This document shows, piece after piece, positions 33,740 to 44,640 of a DNA stretch of 64,000 nucleotides. Made by a program: the position numbers and the translations under genes. Under the pieces are notes generated by a model. It saw only the letters and a list, made by a program, of their open reading frames with translations, was not told where the DNA came from and searched no databases. Position 1 is the first letter of the stretch. Each line of letters begins with the position of its first letter. The stretch covers positions 77,753,395-77,817,394 of the forward strand of contig NC_081833.1 of NCBI RefSeq assembly GCF_030867095.1. The letters run 5' to 3'. This stretch comes from Alligator mississippiensis (Eukaryota; Chordata; Crocodylia; Alligatoridae).

Positions 33740-34800
33740 AAGGTGTATAGGGTAAGGCACAGAGGTGAGGGGATCGCACTGTGTTGCCCTCTGTGAGCTT
33801 CCCGGGAAACACTTGGGGTGGCGGGTGGGTGTGGTTCATGTAGGTGGCAGGGCAGTGCAACCATTTTTCTTCCATGCCCATGGGGTGTGGGTGCAGGTTT
33901 CCCCCTGGTTGACATGACACTGCCTGTGCAGGCCCAGTCACCTGAGCGTAGAGCCAGGGGGGGACTGTATGGTATTGTTGGGTTTGAACTACAAAGGAGC
34001 AGGGACCAGGATGCACGGGTGCCAGAGATGTGTTCCAGACCAGGTGAGGGGTGCGTGCAGCTCCGTGGCAGTGTCCTAGTGCAGGGCAGGGCACTGGGGG
34101 GGTCCCTGTGCTTCTGGCTAGTGCGGGAGGAGCCTGGTGCTGGGGGTGCTCTGTGCTGCTGCCCACCAGCCTGTGCTTGTGGGATGCTTTGGTGCCCCTG
34201 ACTCCCAGCCCGCAGCCTCTGCTTGTGTTGTGTTGCCCTCACTCCTGACCCGCAGCCTTGTCCCCACGGAAAAGATCAGTCCCAAATGCAACTCAGGTGG
34301 GTGAACAGGTGATCCAGGGCTGGGTTTGGTGGGGGAGCGGGGGCAATGCGTCCCCTAAGTGAACGGTGGCATGCAGTTGTGTCCCTCACTGGTGCTGTGT
34401 GGGCTGGGGATGTGGTCCCACTGTTCCCGAAAGCAATGGGTTGCACCTGCCGGGCTGCAGAGGCCCCGGGGCGAGGGCAGCAGGGAGGGAGCCCGAGTCT
34501 GCAGTGGGCAGCCTGCCACTGCCCTGCACACAGGATTGTGGGCACGGGTTCCCGCTGCCCCTCGGGAATGTGCACAGCTGTGAGGAGCCCCCCACCCAGC
34601 CTGAGCTCACAGGAGGCAGGCAGTGGGTGGGGGGAGCTGGGCTTTGGTCTGCTGCAGCAGCCACTGTCTCCTGCCGGGCAGGGCGCCATGGACACGGGTC
34701 CCTGGCCCCATAGTGCTGGCAGCTGAGGGCCCCCTCTGGTAGAACTGGGGGGCCAGGAGGTTGGGGGGGGGAGTTGAGGGGCCTTTCATTTTAATCAGGC
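33740..34800. mobile_element. Probable GC-rich hAT-family copy
   Basis: The interior shares the module gcagtgggcagcctgccact with the hAT element at 6.7-7.8 kb, followed by a cacaca/gcataaa..ttgtgggca block and a ...gtgcacagc block. Composition and overlapping shadow frames are also alike. I could not fix the ends or a target duplication, so the boundaries are approximate. Confidence 0.4.
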
Positions 34801-35149
34801 ATTTTGGTGTTTTTATTTGAGAATTAGTGGGGTTATCAGAGATTTTGCTCGTTTTTTGTTTTTTTTTTAATCAGGGAAAAGCAGGATGCCTCGTCATTAG
34901 AGCAGCACATGGGAGCCAGGGCCTGCAGCGTTATCAGGCATGGGTATGGACACACGGTTCCCAGTGTCAGAGTCAGAGCCCGGTGGGTGGCGGGCACGCT
35001 CCGCAGCAGCACCCGGGCTCCGGCGCTGCTGCGCGCTCTGGACACGAGGGGCAGCTCTGAGCCGGCACGTGTGGGGCCGTCTGCAAGGCTGGCTCGGGGC
35101 AGAGCAGACTGGGCTGCTGTGCGCAGCCCTCGGGGCTGTCTCAGTCGTG

Positions 35150-37180
35150 TTGGGCGGGGGGTGTGGAAATGTGCCCGTGAGCAGTGGTGTGGAGCTGTGT
35201 GAGCACCGGGTGGTTTTCATGTTGCCCGTTTTGTGTGGGGGCTTGGGAAACATCTTTTGTGGCAGTGTGATGATCTTTTTGGTGGGAAGTTGGTCATTTA
35301 GTGTGGCGATTTGGAGGTGTTTTGTGGAAATGTGTGAAATATGGTGGTATTGGGAGAATTGTGTGAGGAGTTGGGACCTTTATTTGGAAACTGGAAATAT
35401 GATTGTTTGGGGGGAATTTGGTCATTGTGTGTGGTGATATAGTGCCTTTTTTGGAAATACTGCTATTTTGTGTGGAAACGTGATGGTTTGGGAACTTTGT
35501 GGAAATGTGTGTGGAAATCTGTTGATTTTGTGTGTGTAAATGGTGTGGTAATTTTAGGGTGATTTGGGAACTTTGTGCGACTGGTGTGTTGTGGGACCTG
35601 TGGAAAACTGTATGGGGATTGGTTCACTGTATGGAAATACGGCTGTTGTGTGAGGGAAATGGTCTGGGGATTTGGAAACCTTTTTTGTGGGCTCGTGTGT
35701 GGGCTTGCGGTGGTTTGCGTGTGGAAAACCAGACATCCTTTGTGGTGAGTTGGAGGCATTTTTGTAGAAATGTTTGGAGATATTCTGTGACGTTGGGAGA
35801 GGTCTGTGGGGATTTGGGACGTTTATTTGGGGAGTGTGTGGAAATGTTAAAATGTTGTGAAAAACTGGTGATGGTGTGTGGTACTAAAGGACCTTGTTTC
35901 TTGGAAAATGTGATTTTGTGTGTGTGGAAAACTGGTGATTTAGGAACTCTGTGGAGATGTCTGTGGAAATGTGGTGATTATGCCAGTGGAAAATGGTGTG
36001 GTAGTTTTAGGGTAATTTGGGAACTGTTTGTGCAACTGGTGTTTGTGGGAGCTGTGGAAATGTGTGTGCGTGGGAATATGGTTATGTTTTGTGGGGGAAA
36101 CGGTGTGGGGATTTGGAAACCTTTTTTGAGGGCATGTGGCGACTTTTGTGTGGAAAACAGTTTGTTCTGTGTGGTGATTTGAGAACCCCCTTTTTATCTG
36201 CAAGTGCTGATTTGTTTGGTGGGAGGCGAGTCATTTTGTGGTAATTTGATGATGCGTTGGTGGAAAGGTTTGGGGAAACGTGGTATTGGGAGAATTCTGT
36301 GGGGACTGGGGAGCGTGTCTGTGGAAATGTGCTTTTTTTGTGGAAGACGTGATGGTGTGTGGTGAAAAAGGATTTGTTTTGGAAATGTGAATTTTTTTTG
36401 CATGGAAAACTGGTGATTTGGCAGGTGTATGTGGAAATGCGAGTGGAAATATCTGGTGATTTTTTTGTGTGTGGAAAATGGTCTGGTAATATTAGGGTGA
36501 TTTAGGAACCGTTTTTGTGGAACTTGTGTGTTGTGGGACTTGTGGAATAGTTTGTGGTGACTGGGTAAGTGTGGAAATATGCTTGTGTTGTGTGAGGGAA
36601 ATGGTGGGCAGGGGTTGGAAAAATTTTTGTGGGCATGTGTGTGCCTGTGTTTGGACACGTGGTGGTTTCCATGTCAAAAACTGGCCCTGATTTGAAAACC
36701 GTTTTTCTGGCAGTGTGGTAGGGTGTTGTTTTTTTTGGGTGGGAGGTTGGTCATTTTGTGTGGCAATATGGAAGTTTTTTTGTAGAAACGTTTGGGGAAA
36801 TATGGTGGTATTGGGGGAGTTCTGTGGTGCTTTGGGAACTTTTTCCTGGAAATGTTTGGAAATGTGATTTTCGTTGTGGAATTTAGGACCTAGTGGTATA
36901 TAGGACATTTTGTTTGGAACTATAGGGGTTTTGCGTGGAAATATGGTGATTTAATTGTTAGAAAATGGTGTGGTAACTTTAGGGTGATTTGGGAACTGTT
37001 TTGTGCGACCTGTGGAAAATTGCGTGGCGATGGGGTAAGCATATGGAAATATGGTTATGTTGTATGAGGGAAAATGCATGGTGATTTGGAAACCTTTTTT
37101 TGTAGTAGTGTGTGTAGAAAAGTGTGATTTTTTTTTTTTTTTTTGTGTGTGTGTGTGTGGTCATTTGATAAGTCTGAACG
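35150..37180 (+). repeat. G/T-rich tandem repeat, block 2, unit about 450-490 bp
   Basis: The anchor ggtgtggtaattttagggtg starts at 35,542 and recurs, diverged, at 35,995, 36,480 and 36,967, so the spacings are 453, 485 and 487 bases. A second anchor (gggaaatggtctggggattt) recurs in step. Each unit is itself made of short tgtggaaatrtggtgatttt words. The plus strand is extremely poor in C. Reading frames are not kept between units. The first 400 bases (35,150-35,540) are a partial unit that grows out of GC-rich sequence. Confidence 0.85.
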
Positions 37181-37269
37181 GGAATGTGCTGGGCTGGCCC
37201 ACGAGGGTCATTTCATCTACTGCGGTGCGGTTAACGGTGCGTGTCTTCTCACTAATGAAATGGTCTAAC

Positions 37270-37990
37270 GTGGGTCTTCCCTTTCTTTCCAACTGCTCCT
37301 TGTGCACCTGTTCATGGAAGCAGTGTCAGCGAGGAGCTGCAGCATGAAAGAAGTGGGACTTGGAAATATCCAAGGCACCACGGGTAACAGGTGAGTATGA
37401 GTTTCTACCTTTAACACTCTCATCGGGCAAAAGGCACCCGCAGCTGCTTAGGCTTCTGCCTGGAGGCACATCATCTGTGTGTCGTGCTCCTATGATAACA
37501 CCTCCAGTGACTGCAGCTCTTGCCTCTAACTGCTGGTAGCACCCTCCAAAAGCAATGACCTGCCCCTTGGCTCACAGGATCCCGGGGGCCCAGTTCCCAC
37601 AGCCTTTGTATTCTCCCTTACTGTGCTAGGATGAGGTGTTGAGCGCTTCGATGTCTGCAGGCTTCAGCACTTGTTAGCCACTGAACCTTATGTGCCCAAT
37701 ATCCAGGCCCTGTGACCTTGTCCTACCTGACAGCCTCTGTCAGCCTCTCCTAGTCTCATCCTTCCTCTAAAGGCTTCCCATGAAATCCCTTGTCCTGGCC
37801 CAGTGTGCAGCAGGCCTGCACCACTTTTTACCAACTTCCTTTTGAGAATTGTAGGGGAAGTGGGGAGAATCCTCCCTTGCCCCCCGCTCTTTGCTTCTCT
37901 CAGCTTTAAGGTGTTTTTCTATTTCAGTTTCCTTGTCCCTCCTCTGGCTGTGCAGTGGTAGCATTGTCTCCTGTATATGGTGGACATTGG
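37270..37990 (+). repeat. Segmental duplication, copy 2
   Basis: Counterpart of 32,830-33,645. It begins with cttccctttctttccaactg followed by a short exon-like piece ending ggtaacag|gtgagt (about 37,391), a good donor. It continues through aatgacctgccccttggctc, the catgaaatcccttgtcc block and cattgtctcctgtatatggt. A hAT element interrupts it at 37,998. A shorter third relative is seen at 43,000-43,190. Confidence 0.6.
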
Positions 37991-37997
37991 TGTCAGC

Positions 37998-38858
37998 CAG
38001 GGGCGGGCAACTATCTGGACTTGTGGGCCACACAGGCAGTTTTTGGGATTTGCAGCAGGGCAGTCAACACCCCCCTCCGCCCGAGCCCCAAATGTGCCAA
38101 GCTTGTGGGCTCTACGGCTCATCCCCGCCACTACCAACAGTGGACAATCCCAGCTCCAATCCCAGCCTGCCCCACACCTGCTCTGGACTCACCCCAGCCA
38201 GAGCGGACCAGTCACAACCTGCGTGCACAGCTCCAACCCTCGCCCGCATTGCTCCTGCTCCAGACCGCCCACCCACATTGAGTACTGGCAGCGGTCGGGC
38301 AGAAGCTGCTGCTTGGCATGAGAGAAAAATGGCCCCTCCCTCTTACAGTGACTAGGCTGTTCTTGCTACAGCTACCTGGAGCCTGCACTCAGGTTGCCCT
38401 GCTGAGCCTCTGCCACCATCACTGCTGGGGCAGCAGCGGCAGTGCAGAGGAGATGCAGGGCAGCACGGGTGCAAGCTATGAGCGGGTGCAGCAAAAAGGA
38501 CCCAGCAGCAGGGGAGGATCAGTTTTTCTTTTTCACCGAGCAGCAGCTTCTGCTCGACTGCTGCTGCTGGTGCCATTTGGTCAGCGTGGGTGGGTGAGTC
38601 CAGAGCAGGGTCGGGGCTGTGCACGCGGGTCCAGCAGGTCTCCTCCACTGGGCTAAGTCCAGAGCTGGGGTGGGGTGGGGCGGGATCGGGGCTGTACATG
38701 TGGGAATCTGCCAGTAGCACAATGCTGGGGCCAGTGGCAGTGACAGCTGGAAGGAGCCACTGCTGTCCAGGCTGCCTAGAAGGGCAGTCCAGCCACAGTC
38801 CTGCTGCATTTGCAGGGATGGCACGATGTGCCACAGGCTGGACAGTGCCCGGGCCAGG
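37998..38858. mobile_element. Foldback hAT-like element
   Basis: The left end CAGGGGCGGGCAACTA and the right end (rc CCTGGCCCGGGCACTG) form an imperfect inverted repeat of the hAT kind, each followed by a matching ggccacac / tgtggcac word. The interior is palindromic: the ctggactcaccc and gcagaagctgctgctt words on the left return inverted at about 38,540-38,610. There is no transposase. No clear 8-bp duplication was found, so the right end may be off by a few bases. Confidence 0.55.
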
Positions 38859-39049
38859 CGGGACTGAGGAACAGACAATGTCTCTCCCCATGCTGGATCT
38901 GGCTTGTCGGCAGTATTTTGCGCATGCAGATGCACACATTACACCCCGGATGGCTCTGGAGAAGTAGAAGATAAGCTGGAGCAAGTTCCTTCAAAAAATG
39001 TACACCGGTCTATCGAGATATTAGTAGTCAGTCACTTTTGCTGACAGCA

Positions 39050-39420
39050 GCTACGTAAAGCAAAGAATGCATAGGCATACACGGTACCGGGTGGGAAGGT
39101 GCCACAGCCCCTTGCAATCCATCCTCCAAGTTTGAGGGCGGTTCCAGAATCCCGCATCTCTACCTTTGTGCGGGGGTTTTATAGAGTTCAGGTTGAAATT
39201 TCTGTATTCCACCCTGTTTGTCTGAGGTAAGGAGCGCTCGGCCAATAGAGCGGAGAGCAGGGAAACCGAGGCGAGGCCTGGGACCCTTCGTCTTTCCGGA
39301 GGTCGCCTCATTAGCGTCGCATGCGATTACTGACCTATATATCTCAACTGCCTCAAGACTTCTCTCACATGCTACTCGTGGTGTTTCAGACTGAACAGCT
39401 TCTGGGATCAGAGTATTGGG
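39050..39420 (-). mobile_element. LTR-like fossil or antisense promoter
   Basis: On the minus strand a CCAAT box (CTATTGG complement ggccaatag, about 39,240) is followed about 65 bases later by CTCTATAAAACCCC (about 39,175). This is the spacing of an RNA polymerase II promoter as found in LTR U3 regions. I interpret it as a retrovirus-like LTR fossil; the ends and family are unknown and no coding part is seen. The next 600 bases to 40,050 hold nothing recognisable. Confidence 0.4.
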
Positions 39421-40053
39421 AAGGAGGAGTAACGTAGCGTAGCAGAAGAAGGGTGAGGAGTGTTCAGGACTCCCTAAACATCCTCACCTTAGATTCGAGC
39501 AGACACTTTGTACTTTAGCAGCGACGGAATATGGTTCTGCATCGAGGGGCCTCGTTTGTCCACCAAGTATAATCATTCCAGGTAGAATTGCCAGATATTT
39601 TTTCTGAGAGTATGAGTTGGGGTGGAATAGGGTTTTTGTTTTTGTTTTTTTTTACCTTTTAGCCAGTAGCATTTCAGCCTAGATTTCCTTGGCTGATCTC
39701 AGCATATCCAGTGTCCCATTTGTGGCTCTTGTTGCTTGGCCCTGAAATCACTTGGAGTTTATGAGATGACTTTTCTTTATACAGTTTCAGCTGGGCATGA
39801 TGGACGTAGAGGGTGTTTTTAATCAGTCACGCACGTTATGGAGAACCAGGTACTGTTCAGTCTTTTGACAGACAAGCCTACAGTTCTGTTATGGTAAGGA
39901 CAGTTTTGCAGGTTAAGAGACAACGTTCTAGGTAAGTAGCCATTCCTTTACTTATTACCAGGGATCCTGCTTTTCTCAGAAGAAAAAACAAATCACAAAA
40001 TCTCTGATTAGCCCCCCAAATCCACCTTTTTTCATGATCAAAAGGAAATGCCA

Positions 40054-40054
<1 letters not shown>

Positions 40055-40118
<64 letters not shown>
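40055..40118. repeat. (AT)n microsatellite
   Basis: About 32 AT dinucleotides without interruption. Confidence 0.97.
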
Positions 40119-40120
<2 letters not shown>

Positions 40121-40149
40121 ATTGGTTGAACACTGTTTTATTGATCTGT

Positions 40150-41265
40150 TTCCAATGTTAAAGCCACTTGAATCTTACCAGTGCACAACCCCGTGGCCAT
40201 TCCTGTACTCGTCACTCCCCACCCATGGCCCCCTAGCCTGCCAGTGCCCCTCAGTTGCCAAGCACGGTCCCTTGGGCCCTGGCAGTGCCCCTCAGTTCCC
40301 ACCCACAGCCACATGCTGCACCCCCTCCCAGCTGCCAGGGTTACTGGATCAGGGTCCTGGATGTGTCAGGCGGCAGCTGCTGTGGCCTGAGGGGGGAGCA
40401 GAGCACAGCTCCTGCTTTCATGGATGACACAGCCTGAGTAGAGCCTGTGGGGGGTGCGTGCATGCTATCTGCTGTGGGCTTGGGCACTTCACTCTGTTGC
40501 CCTTCTCCTGGGGTTTCTGGAGCCCAGTGGGCAGGACCCAGCGTGGAAGTAGAGAGCAGGGATGGGCAGGGAAGATTGGTGCCGCCCCTGCAAGTCCCAC
40601 GCTATCGTGGTGAGGCACCCTGTGCCCACCCAGCAGCAGCAAGGGGAAGAACTCTGTGCTGCCACCCCCAGTGCTCTCTGGCAGGCAGGGGGCAACTTGC
40701 TGTGGTAGTGTAGGGGTCACGGTGGTGGCACTGAGCTTCTGCGCCCTATATTGCCCTCCTGTGCCAGCTCTCACCCACTGGGCCACAGAGGCTTTGCAGA
40801 GAGGTCAGCAGGGTGGGAAGACCAAGCCTGCAATGGGCAGCCTGCCCCCAGTGTGCATAAATTGTGGGCATGTGCACCCCATCTGCCCCAGGAGTGTGTG
40901 CAGTGGCGGGCAGTCAAGCCCCCCCTGCCCGCTCCTCACCTAGGCCCTGTAGCTGTGCTTGGCAGCACCAGGCCCCATGCATGGGCACAGCTGGGCAGCA
41001 GCCCCAGCCCTGCCCAAGTCCCTCACTCCCCATTTATGGGGGCCTCAATTCACCTCCTCCTGCCACACCTGACTTACATGTGGGGACCCACTCTCCAGCC
41101 TGTGGGCAGGCATGTACTTGTGTACATGATCACATGCACATAGCACCCCTTTGTGACCCCTCCTCCTGTTCCCCTGAGCACCTGGCAGCCTGCAAGGAGA
41201 AACCCACCATTGGTCATGCTGTTCCCCTTTAGAGGTGAAAATCTGGATTTTTCTCATTTAAAGGA
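40150..41265. mobile_element. Probable GC-rich hAT-family copy
   Basis: Near 40,830-40,910 it repeats the internal module of the 6.7-kb hAT element: aatgggcagcctgcccc, gtgtgcataaat, gtgggcatgtgcacccc. The interior is GC-rich with inverted internal segments. The ends could not be fixed. Confidence 0.4.
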
Positions 41266-41309
41266 GAAAATCTGGGGGGCTGGGTGTCAGCAAATAAAAA
41301 CCTAGGTTT

Positions 41310-41720
41310 CCGGACTAGCCCAGGGCTCGACACGACACTCGGTCCGAGGAGTGACGGAAAGGCTTTATTTACTGCAAGTATTTAAGATCAAGTCAGGCGA
41401 ATCCAAACCAAATCAAAGTCCAGTAATTAGCTGTAAGGTGACGATTTCTCGCCAAACAGGCGACTAAGAGGCGGTCTGTTTCTCTTCACCTTGTAGAGTA
41501 AGTTGGGCGTGTCGGCAAGCCGTGTCAGAGAGATTTTTCACTCCTGAAGCGTGCGTGTGCTGTGTGCCGTTTTACTTTTTATCCCCTTACTTTAGCATCT
41601 TCAAAGCATTCTTTTAGTTGTGTAAATTAAGACGGAGTCCCAAACAGTAACCGACAGGAAAAACCTGCCGATTTACCGGGTATCAGAAATTTCTAACGCG
41701 AGCGAGTTAGCTTCTTCGGT
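41310..41720 (-). mobile_element. LTR-like fossil, minus orientation
   Basis: On the minus strand a TATA-type box (GGGGATAAAAAG, about 41,582) precedes an AATAAA signal (about 41,363) by about 215 bases, which is the U3-R layout of an LTR. It is retrovirus-like; the family is not recognised, only terminal-repeat sequence is seen, and its age cannot be judged without a relative. Confidence 0.4.
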
Positions 41721-44340
41721 AACGAGAGGTTATTCAGTTTGGAACGTATCGAGAAACCAATTAACCGCTAGGAAAAACATACTAAATCGGGAGGAGACAT
41801 CTATTACGTACGGAGAATGTGTTTCGGCATATAAACGCGACTTAGTCGGAAAAGAAATATTTATCTTGCTAATTAATTGAGGATAGACGTTTCATACGGT
41901 TACACACCAGACAACTAAGAGTCTGTGTGAAATCATCCTGAATATAGCCCGATAAGATGGAAGAGACTTCATAATTCTTTCTTAGATGGCCTGGCCATGA
42001 AATTGCATTGTCTTGCATTATGCAGTTAGCATTATTCTTCAGTACTTTAACTTTTGTGAGTAGGGCCAAGCTTTACATGATTTTCAGAGTCGTTACTGGG
42101 TGGGGGTCCTTAAGGTGACAAACTGGGTTTTACTGCATTTTTCCCTGGTGAATGCAACACCCGGGTCCCTGCCAATTACCCTTTTTGTACGTGAAGTGAA
42201 GATGCTATGACATTTGCCAGCGATGCTCTTAGTGTGTAAAGGATTACAACCCTCCAAATTGGATAAAGCAGCTAGAGACAGGGCTATAATATGCACTTTT
42301 ATTGATCACACCTCGAGGCATAAGAATAAACCCTTTGTGCTATGCCTACCTAGTGACTTGTCACACCACAATACAGATTGTCCAGTCTACCGGCTGGGGG
42401 AGATGCAGGAGGGAGGAGGAGGCTAATAGGAGGTTGTTTCCACTTTGCAAAGGTCTTGTTGTAGTTTCCCTTTGTTTAAACCTAATTTTTACGCGGGCTT
42501 TTTAAATTGATAGTCTGACGGGCCTCACGTAGACTCGTTTTGCCGAAACGTTGGGAACGGGACCGAACCCATTTTCCCGTGCGCTCGGGACCTGCCGATG
42601 GCTGGGGCCCGTGTCCCTGGGAAAACTCCGAGTCTGGAAGGGAGGAACACTGCTCATCTCTTTCCCTGCCTGCCTAGGAACGCTCCTTGCCTCGTGTTTG
42701 TTAGACTCTGCCATTTAGACCTATTTTAACTTGTAACAGGGTCACAAAACCAAATGCCAGTTGCTGCTCGTAGCTGCTGTTTCCCACCGTTCCAGAAAGC
42801 AGCTACTCGCTCTTGGTCTCGTCTGGTATTAAAGTCTTGAGAAACAGAATCTTATTCCACTTTTTTTGGCCGTTCCTTGGGATGTAAGCGTAGGCTCACG
42901 GCCTATTCCTTGTATGCCAGCTTAAGCACGTGTCATTCTTAAGTTAGGCTTCTGGTAGGCGTGTAGTCTGCAATACTGAGCGTGGTCTGTCAGGCCCTGA
43001 CCATATTTTCAGCCTACACCGAGGGGAATCTGCCCATAGCCTTCCTTCCCCTTTCCCATCATCATCTTCGTAACATCCCTGCCTCTTTACTTGTCGCTCA
43101 TTTCAGAAGCTGTTGCGTGCCAGTGCTTCTGTTCCCTGGTGCTTTCCCCGGGTACCCACCCTGTCTCCTGTACGTGGTGGAGGACCGGTTTAAGGAGTTG
43201 CACGGAGGGCCTCACAGAAGTCCTGTGTGGTCACGGGTTTACAATGAAGACTTGCAGCTGCGTGTTGCTATTTCTGGGGTGTGCCGTGCGCGAGCCGCAG
43301 CTGTCAGAGGAACGCTTTGGAGATGTCGCTCACGAAGGGAAGCAAAATTGTTCTGCTCCCCACTACTGAGCTTTACAGGGTGATACCTGTGAGACATCAC
43401 ATCCCCTGTCCAAACCTGAGCCATCTGAGCAGGGGAAGTGGCATGGCAGGGGGGCCAAGATACCCGGTTGACAGCCCAGAGTGCAAGTTGAAGGCTGCAA
43501 TGGAAGCGCTCAGAGTGTGGCCTGTCACATTCTAACAAAATCTGTCAGGTCTCACACGTAGCTTATCACAAGGACCCGAAAAGGAAAAGGACGTGAGCAG
43601 GGGCCCATGTTAGAGTCTTAGTGCATTGGTCAGCGATTGGGGGTGAGGGGGTGCATGTCCCTCCTTCACTGCTTGTGTGTTGACTGTCATTGTTAAAGGA
43701 CCAGGGTTGGGGGCGGGGGCATTCTTGGCTGCTTGGCCAAGTGCCTGGGGGAAAAGCTAGGAGGGAGGGGGAGGTTCAGCAACCCCGGACTGGCCAGGTC
43801 TCCCCCTGCCTCCCACAGGGCTGCGCTACCTGCTACTGGCAGTGACTCTGCCTGGAGCAGTTGACAGGCCCTTGTAAGCAGCCTGCAGTGCTTGGGAGAT
43901 GTGGGCTGTGACACCTTGGTTTTCTGGACTGTGGTAAGAAAGCAAACAGCCTTGTAGTACAGGCTTCAGTTGTGGGACTGCACCCTGTTCTTGAGACCCC
44001 CCCCAGGGGCTTATTTCTTGTATGTCCATGCAGGATAGTTGGGGGGGCGGGGAACGGAAGGAAGAGGCACGGATGAGCCCTGCATCTTTCGTTCAGCAAA
44101 TTTCCGTAAGTAATGTTAGTACTACTAATATTATCCCTGTTCTGATTCTTACTATTACTATTATTTGTTTTCCCATGTACTTTGCCAACAAAGCACCTGG
44201 CAGGTCCAGTAAGAAAAGGAAGTTTCCAAACAGGTGACAGAAGAAGGAAACCAAATGATTTAAGTATGCAAGTGGTGGTGGCGGTGTTGTTGGGAAGGTT
44301 CAGGAACCACGGGGGAGGCAAGATTTTTTGTGATGTCTCG
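41720..44340. other. Intergenic; short relative of the segmental duplication at 43.0-43.2 kb
   Basis: No gene was recognised. At about 43,090-43,180 the words ctctttacttgtcgctcatt...cagaagctg and ctgtctcctgtacgtggtgg repeat, in order, the end of the duplication copies at 33.5 and 37.95 kb. The rest is unremarkable intergenic DNA. Confidence 0.4.
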
Positions 44341-44349
44341 TGTGGCATC

Positions 44350-44640
44350 AACAGTGTTGTCCCCAAACAACGGTCAGTTCGTGCCCGGTGCGCTTGTGCC
44401 AATAAACACACAGGGTTGAAGGATCCAATTTAATCTTTATTTCTGCGCAGAAAGTGGTGCTTGGCAATCGTTCGCAAAGCAAGCACCCACACCTCGGTGG
44501 GCGTTGAAATGTATAGCAAGCCCAGCAAGTAACCCCCCTTCCAGCTCCGGACTCTGTTGATACAGCTTTCCTTCTAGCAAGGCCAGCAATTAAGCAACTA
44601 AGCAACAAGCGATCTCCCCCAGCCTAAACAACCTACTCTA
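44350..44640 (-). mobile_element. LTR-like fossil, minus orientation
   Basis: The string gttcgtgcccggt, then gccaataaac and a ttatt signal (about 44,432), parallels the LTR-like segment at 13,137-13,215 (gttcgtgcccggt...gccaataaag...tttatt). The two are probably diverged copies of one LTR family. There is no coding part. Confidence 0.45.
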
